From NCBI GenBank assembly GCA_946611525.1, contig CAMODS010000014.1:1-13182 (forward strand): a stretch of DNA of 13,182 bases, written 5' to 3'. Position numbers and translations under genes: made by a program. The DNA is from an uncultured Lachnospiraceae bacterium. GTDB taxonomy: Bacteria; Bacillota; Clostridia; Lachnospirales; Lachnospiraceae. This document shows, piece by piece, positions 1 to 6,021 of this stretch (position 1 is the first letter of the stretch; each line of letters opens with the position of its first letter). The notes under the pieces are model-generated. The model was not told where the DNA came from. It was given only the letters and a program-made list of their open reading frames with translations, and did not search any database.

Positions 1-813
1 GGAGACGCAAAGCTTGTGGTGTTTTGCAACCCTACTGATGACAACCCCTTTATGGCAGGAGCTTTTCACGGAGTGACTGAGGGAGATGCCGTCATAAATG
101 TAGGTGTATCCGGACCGGGCGTGGTAAAGAGAGCCCTTGAAGAGGTTCGGGGTGAGAGCTTTGAAGTGCTTTGCGAGACCATTAAAAAGACAGCCTTCAA
201 GGTGACACGTGTGGGCCAGCTGGTGGCAAAGCGCGCATCGGATGAGCTGGGGATCCCCTTTGGCATAGTGGATCTGTCTCTTGCACCCACACCGGCCATC
301 GGAGATTCCGTGGCAGGGATCCTTGAGGAGATAGGACTGGAAAGGGCGGGAGCACCGGGTACCACCGCAGCCCTTGCACTTTTAAACGATCAGGTGAAAA
401 AGGGCGGCATCATGGCATCCTCATATGTGGGGGGACTTTCCGGAGCATTTATCCCCGTCAGTGAGGACCAGGGCATGATAGATGCGGTGACTGAGGGAGC
501 CCTTACCATAGAAAAGCTTGAAGCTATGACCTGCGTATGCTCGGTGGGACTGGATATGATAGCGGTTCCGGGAGATACGACGGCTGCCACCATTTCAGGT
601 ATCATCGCGGATGAGATGGCGCTGGGCATGATAAATGCAAAGACCACCGCCGTCCGTATCATCCCCGCCATCGGAAAGGATGTGGGAGATTCGGTGGAGT
701 TTGGCGGACTTCTGGGCAGAGCACCCATCATGCCGGTGAATTCCTTCTCCTGTGACAGGTTTGTGGCCCGTGCCGGACGCATCCCGGCCCCGGTTCATTC
801 ATTCAAAAACTGA
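1..813 (+). CDS. PFL family protein (DUF711/UPF0210), C-terminal part, 5' truncated by the window edge
   Basis: The frame is open from base 1 (GGA GAC GCA AAG CTT GTG) to a TGA at 811-813, so this is the last 270 codons of a gene that begins outside the window. The family is normally about 450 residues, so a little over half is present. I recognise the conserved glycine-rich, acidic segments: a stretch with FCNPTDDNPFMAGAFHGV near the start, then GVSGPGVVKRAL, DLSLAPTPAIGDSVA, GAPGTTAALALLNDQVKKGG, and VGLDMIAVPGDTTAATISG towards the end. DUF711 proteins are soluble and cytoplasmic. A structure is known for a family member, but no reaction is firmly established, so I give no function. In many Firmicutes the gene follows a small ACT-domain protein gene; that position lies upstream of the window and cannot be checked. 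A terminator follows 45 bp after the stop, so this is the end of its transcription unit. Confidence 0.9.
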   Translation, partial: GDAKLVVFCNPTDDNPFMAGAFHGVTEGDAVINVGVSGPGVVKRALEEVRGESFEVLCETIKKTAFKVTRVGQLVAKRASDELGIPFGIVDLSLAPTPAIGDSVAGILEEIGLERAGAPGTTAALALLNDQVKKGGIMASSYVGGLSGAFIPVSEDQGMIDAVTEGALTIEKLEAMTCVCSVGLDMIAVPGDTTAATISGIIADEMALGMINAKTTAVRIIPAIGKDVGDSVEFGGLLGRAPIMPVNSFSCDRFVARAGRIPAPVHSFKN

Positions 814-858
814 TCTTTATGCCACTTCGTTGACTTCGATCATATAGTGTTTTATTAG

Positions 859-885
859 GCCGGGGCCATTTTTTCCCGGCTTTTT
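859..885 (+). terminator. Intrinsic terminator after the DUF711 gene
   Basis: GCCGGG (859-864) pairs with CCCGGC (875-880) around a 10-nt loop, with a possible extra G-T pair at 865/874. Five Ts (881-885) follow immediately. It lies 45 bp past the stop codon and about 75 bp before the next promoter, so it separates two transcription units. Confidence 0.85.
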
Positions 886-961
886 ATATGTGCGGTCGTC
901 TCCAAATATATCAGCTTTTTTCTTACTTCAGATATAGTTTCCCAAAAAATTTAAAAACCTG

Positions 962-990
962 TTGACATACTCCGACAGGCGTGGTATATT
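962..990 (+). promoter_or_regulatory. Sigma-A promoter of the PadR operon
   Basis: TTGACA at 962-967 is a perfect -35. TATATT at 985-990 is a near-consensus -10, and the spacer is the optimal 17 bp. The expected start is near 997-1000, inside the first of three tandem repeats, so a protein bound to those repeats would block initiation. The spacer itself contains CCGACAGGCG (972-981), a degenerate copy of the repeat core. Confidence 0.85.
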
Positions 991-993
991 TAC

Positions 994-1035
994 TACGACA
1001 GACGAAGTACGACAGATGTAGTACGACAGACGTTG
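994..1035 (+). repeat. Three tandem 14-bp repeats, likely operator of the PadR operon
   Basis: The three units are TACGACAGACGAAG (994-1007), TACGACAGATGTAG (1008-1021) and TACGACAGACGTTG (1022-1035). All share the first nine bases, TACGACAGA. The units lie head to tail between the -10 and the ribosome-binding site, over the expected transcription start. The middle unit plus two bases (1008-1023) forms an imperfect 16-bp dyad, TACgACAgaTGTaGTA. The outermost TACTAC (991-996) and GTAGTA (1018-1023) are also inverted copies. The likeliest reading is a multi-site operator for the PadR protein encoded next; this is inferred from position, as the binding protein is not shown. Confidence 0.7.
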
Positions 1036-1065
1036 CAACGATAGACAAAGAAAGGCGGTGATGAT

Positions 1066-1422
1066 ATGGCGGCTATATCCAGCGATGTCATCCGCGGATA
1101 CAATGACACCATGATCCTGTATCTGCTTTTGGAGGATCCCTCATACGGATACGAGATCAGCAAGCGCATTCGCACCCTCTCCGAGGAAAAGTACATTATC
1201 AAGGAGACCACATTGTACTCCGCTTTTACAAGGATGGAAAAAAACGGATATATCGAATCCTATTTTGAGACAGCCGAAAACGGCAAGCGCAGAACCTACT
1301 ACCGTATTACCGATGCGGGGAGAAACTATTACAGAGAAAAATGTGAGGAATGGAACCTGACAAAGGATGTGGTGGAGAGATTCATCTCTGAAAACAACCT
1401 GGTTCCCTCGAAAGGAGAATAG
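1066..1422 (+). CDS. PadR family transcriptional regulator
   Basis: This 118-residue protein is a small PadR repressor, a winged-helix DNA-binding protein that usually acts as a dimer. The family signature is complete: GYNDTMILYLLLEDPSYGYEI at residues 11-31 (split by its conserved PSYGYEI turn), then KETTLYSAFTRMEKNGYI (46-63), which carries the recognition helix, and the wing GKRRTYYRITDAGR (73-86). Only a short C-terminal helix follows, as in the short PadR subgroup (PadR-s2). The start at 1066 is chosen because AAAGGCGG (1051-1058) is a reasonable Shine-Dalgarno site and the protein begins just ahead of the domain. It is the first gene of a three-gene operon with a HAAS-type membrane protein and a DUF4097 protein, a common Firmicutes arrangement. 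Autorepression through the repeats at 994-1035 is likely but inferred. Some PadR proteins respond to hydrophobic drugs or phenolic acids; the ligand here cannot be read from sequence. Confidence 0.93.
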   Translation: MAAISSDVIRGYNDTMILYLLLEDPSYGYEISKRIRTLSEEKYIIKETTLYSAFTRMEKNGYIESYFETAENGKRRTYYRITDAGRNYYREKCEEWNLTKDVVERFISENNLVPSKGE

Positions 1423-1423
1423 A

Positions 1424-2419
1424 ATGGAAGTGATAAAGAACTATTTGGAATCGATGTTTGCGAATCTTCCGAACACACCCGAGATCCTCAGGGCAAAGCA
1501 GGAGCTTTTTTCCATGATGGAGGACAAGTACACTGAGCTCATATCTGAGGGCAAGACGGACAATGAGGCAGTGGGAACAGTTATCGCTGAGTTCGGAAAC
1601 TTAGATGAGCTTTCGGAGACTCTTGGTATCAAAAACATGATGCAGGCACCTGTTCCTTCAGACCGCAGGAACATCAGCCACGATGAAGCCTTTGATTTTA
1701 TCCGTGAAAATGAAAAGCACACATTTATGGTTGGACTTTCGGTATTTTTATTCATCACATGCTGTGTGGGACCTATCATTGGAGGACTGGATGTGTTTGG
1801 CGGATCGAAAGCCAGCGATATGATCGGTATAGTATATCTTTTTACATCCATAGCAACAGGCGTGGGGATCCTTATCTATTCCGGTTCCATGATGAAAAAG
1901 TGGGACTATATAAAAGACTTTCCCTGCTTCATAGATTACGCTACGGCAGATGCGGTATATACCGCTGACTGCGACGACAGATCCACCCGCGCACTGAGGC
2001 TTACCATCGGCATCATACTTTGCATATTGTGCTTTGTACCCGCCGCTGTCTTTGGAGCACTTAGTGACAACAACTTTTTGACGGAAGGCATGGGACCTGT
2101 GTTCTTATTTGTGATGCTCGGCATAGGAGTGATGCTCATTATCATCTCCGGTAGCAGACATGACGGCTGCCAAAAGCTTTTGGCTCTGAATGACCGTGCT
2201 ACAGTAAGCGGCAATTACCAGGGCATGGGCACTCCGGCACCAAAGTTTTCCGACCCTACGGTAGATGTTGTAATGTCAGTTTACTGGCCTACCATCACCT
2301 GTTTATATCTGATATGGAGCTTTATCTCCTTTGACTGGCATATCACCTGGATCATCTGGCCCATAGCAGGCATCATCCATGGTGTGGTCAAAAGGATATA
2401 CGGCACCGAAAACCGATAA
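1424..2419 (+). CDS. Six-helix membrane protein with N-terminal HAAS/DUF1700-like domain
   Basis: This is a 331-residue integral membrane protein. Residues 1-72 form a helical cytoplasmic domain (MEVIKNYLESMFANLP, then an AEFGNLDEL segment) of the kind found in DUF1700 proteins and permease-prefix (HAAS) domains. The rest holds about six hydrophobic segments near residues 101-121, 133-155, 192-212, 224-243, 283-302 and 305-322; the last pair is rich in Trp. I see no enzyme motif. The in-frame ATG at 1367 lies inside the PadR gene without a ribosome-binding site. The ATG at 1424 has AAAGGAG (1411-1417) six bases upstream and starts the HAAS domain cleanly, so I use it. Only one base separates it from the PadR stop, and its Shine-Dalgarno site lies in the last PadR codons, so translation is probably coupled. 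Its position between PadR and DUF4097 genes suggests an envelope-linked sensing or stress role, but this is inference. Confidence 0.85.
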   Translation: MEVIKNYLESMFANLPNTPEILRAKQELFSMMEDKYTELISEGKTDNEAVGTVIAEFGNLDELSETLGIKNMMQAPVPSDRRNISHDEAFDFIRENEKHTFMVGLSVFLFITCCVGPIIGGLDVFGGSKASDMIGIVYLFTSIATGVGILIYSGSMMKKWDYIKDFPCFIDYATADAVYTADCDDRSTRALRLTIGIILCILCFVPAAVFGALSDNNFLTEGMGPVFLFVMLGIGVMLIIISGSRHDGCQKLLALNDRATVSGNYQGMGTPAPKFSDPTVDVVMSVYWPTITCLYLIWSFISFDWHITWIIWPIAGIIHGVVKRIYGTENR

Positions 2420-2436
2420 GAACTAAGGAGGCAAAA

Positions 2437-3216
2437 ATGGAGAATAAAAAGAAAACCTATCTGGCTATACTTACCATAGTGACAGTGGCAGCCATCATCT
2501 TTGGGTCGGTGTACCACATACTTGGAGCCATATACCACTTTAAGGAGCATTTTCACATAGGTGCCGGCGGTTCAAGTGAGGAGGTAAACATCTCCAATGA
2601 TTATGAAAATGTCACAGATATAGATATCGATTGCGCCATGTCGAAGGTGATAATACAAAGCGGCGATAAGTTCAATGTGACATTTAAGGGAAGAGAGAGC
2701 CTTTCTCCCGAGGTAAAGCTTTCAGGTGGAGAGCTTAAGATAAAACAGAAGGACAATAAGGATATCAAGCTCAATGACGCAAATAAGGATAATGTCCTCA
2801 CTGTTACGGTGGCTGATGATGTGACACTTGATTCGCTAAATCTGGTCCTTGCGATGGGAGATGTGAAAATGGATGATATCGAGGTGGCGGATCTTAGCAT
2901 CGACGCGGCGATGGGGAATGTGGTGGCAGATGATATAGAGTGTTCTTCGGCAGATCTTGAAGCGGCAATGGGAAATATAGATATGCTGGACTCTTCATTT
3001 TCCGATCTGAAGGCTGATGCAGCCATGGGTAACATCACCGTGGATACCGAGCAGGATCTTGAAAAATATGATGTGGACGCCTCTGCATCTATGGGAACTA
3101 TAAAAATAGACGGAAAGCAGATCACGGGCAATAAGGAGTACAAGTCAAAGGCTGTCGGTGATACTATTGGAAAGATCAATTTAAACTGCGACCTGGGAAA
3201 TATAGATTTAAAGTAA
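2437..3216 (+). CDS. Membrane-anchored DUF4097 family beta-repeat protein
   Basis: This 259-residue protein has a short basic N-terminus (MENKKK), one hydrophobic anchor at about residues 8-32, and an extracytoplasmic repeat domain. The motif A-M-G-(N/D)-(I/V) recurs at residues 139, 158, 177 and 196 with an exact 19-residue period. A diverged SMGT copy sits at 218, and a possible CAMS copy at 66-69. Each unit has alternating hydrophobic residues with Asp-rich turns, the pattern of a right-handed beta-helix or beta-roll as in DUF4097 (putative adhesin) proteins. No cleavage site or sortase motif is visible, so it probably stays anchored by its N-terminal helix with the repeats outside. AAGGAGG (2425-2431) lies five bases before the ATG, and the gap from the upstream gene is only 17 bp, so it is the third gene of the PadR operon. 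Family function is not well defined. Confidence 0.88.
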   Translation: MENKKKTYLAILTIVTVAAIIFGSVYHILGAIYHFKEHFHIGAGGSSEEVNISNDYENVTDIDIDCAMSKVIIQSGDKFNVTFKGRESLSPEVKLSGGELKIKQKDNKDIKLNDANKDNVLTVTVADDVTLDSLNLVLAMGDVKMDDIEVADLSIDAAMGNVVADDIECSSADLEAAMGNIDMLDSSFSDLKADAAMGNITVDTEQDLEKYDVDASASMGTIKIDGKQITGNKEYKSKAVGDTIGKINLNCDLGNIDLK

Positions 3217-3231
3217 ATAAATACTTTTTGT

Positions 3232-3263
3232 GGGAGTTGCACAAAAGCAGCTCCCTATTTTTT
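3232..3263 (+). terminator. Intrinsic terminator of the PadR operon
   Basis: GGGAGTTGC (3232-3240) pairs with GCAGCTCCC (3247-3255), nine pairs with one G-T wobble, around the loop ACAAAA. A T-rich tract follows, with six Ts at 3258-3263. It lies 15 bp after the DUF4097 stop codon. Confidence 0.88.
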
Positions 3264-3265
3264 AT

Positions 3266-3295
3266 TTGACGGATAGGTTTTTATAGGAGTAAAAT
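3266..3295 (+). promoter_or_regulatory. Promoter of the aminotransferase-aldolase-kinase operon
   Basis: TTGACG (3266-3271, five of six consensus bases) and TAAAAT (3290-3295, five of six) are 18 bp apart. The -35 starts just after the T tract of the upstream terminator. The expected start, near 3302-3304, falls directly before the palindrome at 3306-3323. A second possible -10, TATAAA (3299-3304), has no convincing -35. Confidence 0.65.
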
Positions 3296-3305
3296 CATTA
3301 TAAAG

Positions 3306-3323
3306 TGTGAACGACGGTTCACA
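3306..3323 (+). promoter_or_regulatory. Perfect palindrome, likely TetR-family operator
   Basis: TGTGAAC (3306-3312) and GTTCACA (3317-3323) are perfect 7-bp inverted arms with a 4-bp centre, GACG. The size, symmetry and placement at the expected transcription start are typical of TetR-family operators. A TetR gene is the third gene of this operon, so autoregulation is the simplest reading. No binding is shown by sequence alone. Confidence 0.65.
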
Positions 3324-3341
3324 GGTTGTGATCAAGCTTAA

Positions 3342-3360
3342 TATGTGGCGACATCACATA
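3342..3360 (+). promoter_or_regulatory. Second inverted repeat in the leader, function unknown
   Basis: TATGTG (3342-3347) and CACATA (3355-3360) are perfect 6-bp inverted arms separated by 7 bp. They lie about 20 bp after the main palindrome and 21 bp before the aminotransferase start codon. It could be a second operator or a short leader hairpin just upstream of the Shine-Dalgarno site; arms this short can also arise by chance. Confidence 0.3.
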
Positions 3361-3381
3361 GCAGTATAAAGGAGGATTATC

Positions 3382-4866
3382 ATGGCATATAATGGTTTTG
3401 CAATCGATGAATACCTGGATGCGGAGGCGGTAACAAAGCAGCTCGACGAGCTTATCAAAAAGCCGGTTTATACGGTTACATCCGCAGCTCTTAAAGAGTA
3501 TGAGGAAGAGTATTTTGAAAAGAAATGTAAGAAATCAAAGGAGATGATCAGCGAGGCAAAGCAGGTCATCCCCGGAGGAGTGCAGCACAATCTGGCTTTC
3601 AATTATCCCTTTCCCATAGTTATCACAAAGGCAGAGGGGGCAAAGCTTTATGATATAGACGGCAACGAGTACTACGACCTGCTCCAGGCAGGAGGCCCCA
3701 CGGTTTTGGGCAGCAACATGAAGGAGGTCAGGGAGCCGGTCATCGAGCTTTTAAATAACTGCGGACCTTCCACGGGACTTTTCCATGAGTATGAGTACAA
3801 GCTGGCTAAAAAGATCTCTGAGCTTGTTCCTTCGGTTGAGATGTTCCGTATGCTGGGCAGCGGTACCGAGGCCTGCATGGCTGCAGCCCGTATCGCCAGA
3901 TTAAAGACAGGCAACAAGAACATATTAAAGATGGGCGGAGCATACCACGGCTGGTCAGATCAGCTGGCTTACGGCATCCGTATCCCCGGTACAAAGGGCC
4001 TGCAGTCCCGCGGCGTTCCCAATTTTGTATTCAAGCACACGGATGAGTTCTTCCCCAACGATCTGAATGATCTGGAGAGAAAGCTTAAAAAGAACAAGGT
4101 AAATGGCGGTACAGCTGCGATCTACATTGAGCCCGTTGGTCCCGAGTCAGGTACACGTCCTGTTTCAAAGGAGTTCATCAAGGGCTGTGAGAGACTGGCT
4201 CACAAGTATGACGCACTTTTGATATTTGACGAAGTGGTGACAGGATTTAGACTGGGTACCTCCTGTGCACAGGGTTACTTCGGAGTGGACCCGGATCTTA
4301 CCATTTTCGGAAAAGCCATCGCCGGCGGATATCCCGGAGCAGGCGGCATCGGCGGACACAAGGATTGCATGGCTCATCTGGGAGCAGGACTTGATGCATC
4401 AGGCAAAAAGATCAAAAAGGCACTCTGCGGCGGCACACTTGCGGCTACACCTATTTCATGTGTTGCCGGATACCATGCCATCTGCGAGATAGAGAGGACC
4501 AATGCCTGCGAAAAGGCCGGACGCATGGGAGACAGACTTACAAAGGGGCTGCAGGAGTCCATCAAAAAGTACAACCTTCCCTTCGTTGCATTCAACCAGG
4601 GATCCATCTGCCACCTTGACAATGCCGGTACCATGCATTTCTCCATCGACTGGTCAAAGCCCTGGACCATCCCCGATGTTATGAAGGAGACCGACATCAG
4701 GCGCAAGGAGATGGAGCATATCGGAGCAGCATACATGGCAGAGGGGATCATCACCCTTGCAGGCTCACGTCTTTACACCAGTGCAGCCTATGACGAGGAG
4801 ATGATCGATGACGTGATCGCACGCTTCGACCGTGTATTCTCCAAATGCGATGTACTTGGAAAATAA
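3382..4866 (+). CDS. Class III PLP-dependent aminotransferase, glutamate-1-semialdehyde aminomutase-like
   Basis: This 494-residue cytosolic PLP enzyme belongs to the class III aminotransferases. Visible landmarks are IPGGVQHN at 63-70 (as in GSA aminomutases), the phosphate-binding GSGTEA (159-164), AYHGW (187-191), the EP pair (250-251), DEVVTGFR (283-290) whose Asp283 should hold the pyridine nitrogen, and TIFGKAIAGGYPGAG (307-321) with Lys311 as the expected Schiff-base lysine. GGT (350-352) supplies the usual phosphate-contacting Thr of the partner subunit. GSA aminomutases are about 430 residues; this protein has roughly 45 to 50 extra at the N-terminus (charged, helical). True heme biosynthesis is unlikely because the gene sits with an aldolase and a sugar kinase, not with hem genes. 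A transamination of an amino-sugar, amino-polyol or omega-amino substrate is more likely (inference). AAAGGAGG (3368-3375) lies six bases before the ATG. It is the first gene of the operon. Confidence 0.9.
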   Translation: MAYNGFAIDEYLDAEAVTKQLDELIKKPVYTVTSAALKEYEEEYFEKKCKKSKEMISEAKQVIPGGVQHNLAFNYPFPIVITKAEGAKLYDIDGNEYYDLLQAGGPTVLGSNMKEVREPVIELLNNCGPSTGLFHEYEYKLAKKISELVPSVEMFRMLGSGTEACMAAARIARLKTGNKNILKMGGAYHGWSDQLAYGIRIPGTKGLQSRGVPNFVFKHTDEFFPNDLNDLERKLKKNKVNGGTAAIYIEPVGPESGTRPVSKEFIKGCERLAHKYDALLIFDEVVTGFRLGTSCAQGYFGVDPDLTIFGKAIAGGYPGAGGIGGHKDCMAHLGAGLDASGKKIKKALCGGTLAATPISCVAGYHAICEIERTNACEKAGRMGDRLTKGLQESIKKYNLPFVAFNQGSICHLDNAGTMHFSIDWSKPWTIPDVMKETDIRRKEMEHIGAAYMAEGIITLAGSRLYTSAAYDEEMIDDVIARFDRVFSKCDVLGK

Positions 4867-4871
4867 TGTTA

Positions 4872-4946
4872 GATCGCGAGTGGGTTATGTGTCCACGTAG
4901 GAAAACGTTTTTTCGTTTTCCGGTGGATACATAACCACGAGCGATC
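4872..4946 (+). repeat. 75-nt imperfect inverted repeat (long intercistronic hairpin)
   Basis: The arms run from GATCGC (4872-4877) to GCGATC (4941-4946). Working inward there are six outer pairs, two mismatches, two pairs, a one-base bulge, about fourteen pairs (4883-4896 with 4923-4936, one G-T), a small internal loop, then GGAAAACG (4900-4907) with CGTTTTCC (4914-4921), closed by a TTTTTT loop. That makes about 30 pairs in all, filling nearly the whole 99-bp gap between the aminotransferase and aldolase genes. No T tract follows, so it is not a standard terminator. The downstream Shine-Dalgarno site (4953-4959) stays outside the stem. It may stabilise or be a processing point in the mRNA, or be a copy of a palindromic interspersed element. 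Confidence 0.8.
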
Positions 4947-4965
4947 GTATTCAAAGGAGTTATAT

Positions 4966-6021
4966 ATGGCATATAATATCACGGAGGCAAAGGATCTGGT
5001 GATAAAGGCAGGTCTGGAGCTTTTGGAAACAGGACTTATCGCCAGGACCTGGGGCAATATCTCAGCCCGTGTCAGTGACACCCATTTTGTAATTACCCCC
5101 AGCGGCAAGGCATATGATTCACTGACACAAAATGACATAGTACTGGTTAAGATATCAGACTGCTCCTATGAGGGTGACGTAAAGCCATCCAGTGAAAAGG
5201 GAGTGCATGCAGAGGGATACAAGCTTCGAAAGGATGCCAATTTTATCATCCATACCCACCAGAACAATGCCTCGGCCCTTTCCATTATAGGAAAGGATAT
5301 CACCGACATCGAAAAATACGGCAGGGACAATGCGGAGCTTTTGGGAAGTGTCATACCCACGGCAAAGTACGGACTTTCCTCTACAAAGACACTTAAGAAT
5401 AATGTATCAAAGGCTATTTCTGAAAATCCGCTTGCAAATTCGGTACTTATGAGATACCACGGTGCAGTGTGCATGGGAAAGGACTATGACAACGCTTTTG
5501 ACATAGCCCATGCATTAGAGTACGTGACCGGCCAGTGTTACGAAAAATATGTGGGAGAAAGAGTTCGCTCTGTGGATGATGCATCCAAATATTACAAGTA
5601 CGGCGATGAGGCAGAGGTGAGGAGATTCAGGGATTATTGCAAGGACGATACCATCGGTGCGGTGGTAAGGACAGAGACCCCCTACATCAAGATCATGAGC
5701 GGCTACGGTCATACCATGAATCCCTATATTGATGACCTGGCACAAATAGCCGGCACATCCATCAGGTGCTTAAAATCCGAATACACCGATGATGAGCTTA
5801 AAAAGGCCATAGACGGAAGAGCAGCTGTGATGGTAACGGGAAATGGCGCCATCTGTGTAGGCAAAAACAAGGAAGAGGCCGAGGCTGTGTGCATGGTTTT
5901 GGAAAAGGGAGCGCAGGCTGCATTTTTGGCACGCTTTGCCGGACGTATACCTCCGGTTGGCGGTGTGAGCGCAGCAATCGAGCGCAAGGTCTATGTGATG
6001 AAGTATTCGAAGCTGAAATGA
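4966..6021 (+). CDS. Class II aldolase/adducin family protein with duplicated C-terminal section
   Basis: The first 200 or so residues form a complete zinc-dependent class II aldolase like L-fuculose-phosphate aldolase. Visible are GNISAR (30-35), TPSGKAY (44-50) for the phosphate site, SSEKGVH (75-81) with the likely catalytic Glu77, HTH (His96, His98) and YHG (His165) as the three zinc ligands. Such enzymes cleave a phosphorylated ketose into DHAP or another C3 unit and an aldehyde. FucA is about 215 residues; this protein has 351. The extra part (about 230-330) contains AAVMVTGNGAICVGKNKEEA (286-305), which aligns with NSVLMRYHGAVCMGKDYDNA (158-177). The zinc His is replaced by Asn293, so it is a catalytically empty repeat of the aldolase C-terminal section. 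AAAGGAG (4953-4959) precedes the ATG. The stop overlaps the TetR start as ATGA. It is the second gene of the operon, and the kinase two genes on could supply its phosphorylated substrate. The exact substrate is unknown. Confidence 0.88.
   Translation: MAYNITEAKDLVIKAGLELLETGLIARTWGNISARVSDTHFVITPSGKAYDSLTQNDIVLVKISDCSYEGDVKPSSEKGVHAEGYKLRKDANFIIHTHQNNASALSIIGKDITDIEKYGRDNAELLGSVIPTAKYGLSSTKTLKNNVSKAISENPLANSVLMRYHGAVCMGKDYDNAFDIAHALEYVTGQCYEKYVGERVRSVDDASKYYKYGDEAEVRRFRDYCKDDTIGAVVRTETPYIKIMSGYGHTMNPYIDDLAQIAGTSIRCLKSEYTDDELKKAIDGRAAVMVTGNGAICVGKNKEEAEAVCMVLEKGAQAAFLARFAGRIPPVGGVSAAIERKVYVMKYSKLK

Noticed and set aside
994..1035. Tandem repeats considered as a CRISPR array
   Set aside because: The units are 14 bp and directly adjoining with no spacers, and no cas gene is present. 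Their position over a promoter fits an operator.
1367..1423. Longer start for the HAAS membrane protein at 1367
   Set aside because: It overlaps the PadR gene, lacks a ribosome-binding site and adds non-family residues. The ATG at 1424 has a strong site.
2601..3242. Reverse-strand open frame of 213 codons opposite the DUF4097 gene
   Set aside because: It mirrors the repetitive codon pattern of the + strand gene, is Ser/Ile-rich with no recognisable domain, and runs into the terminator.
3327..3358. TGTGAT (3327-3332) and ATCACA (3353-3358) considered as a CRP-like site
   Set aside because: The arms are 20 bp apart, not 6, and CRP control of this kind is not expected in Clostridia.
3371..4977. 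Identical ATGGCATATAAT starts and similar AAAGGAG sites at the aminotransferase (3382) and aldolase (4966) genes
   Set aside because: The match ends after 12 bases and the proteins are unrelated. It is most likely chance or selection for a good initiation region.
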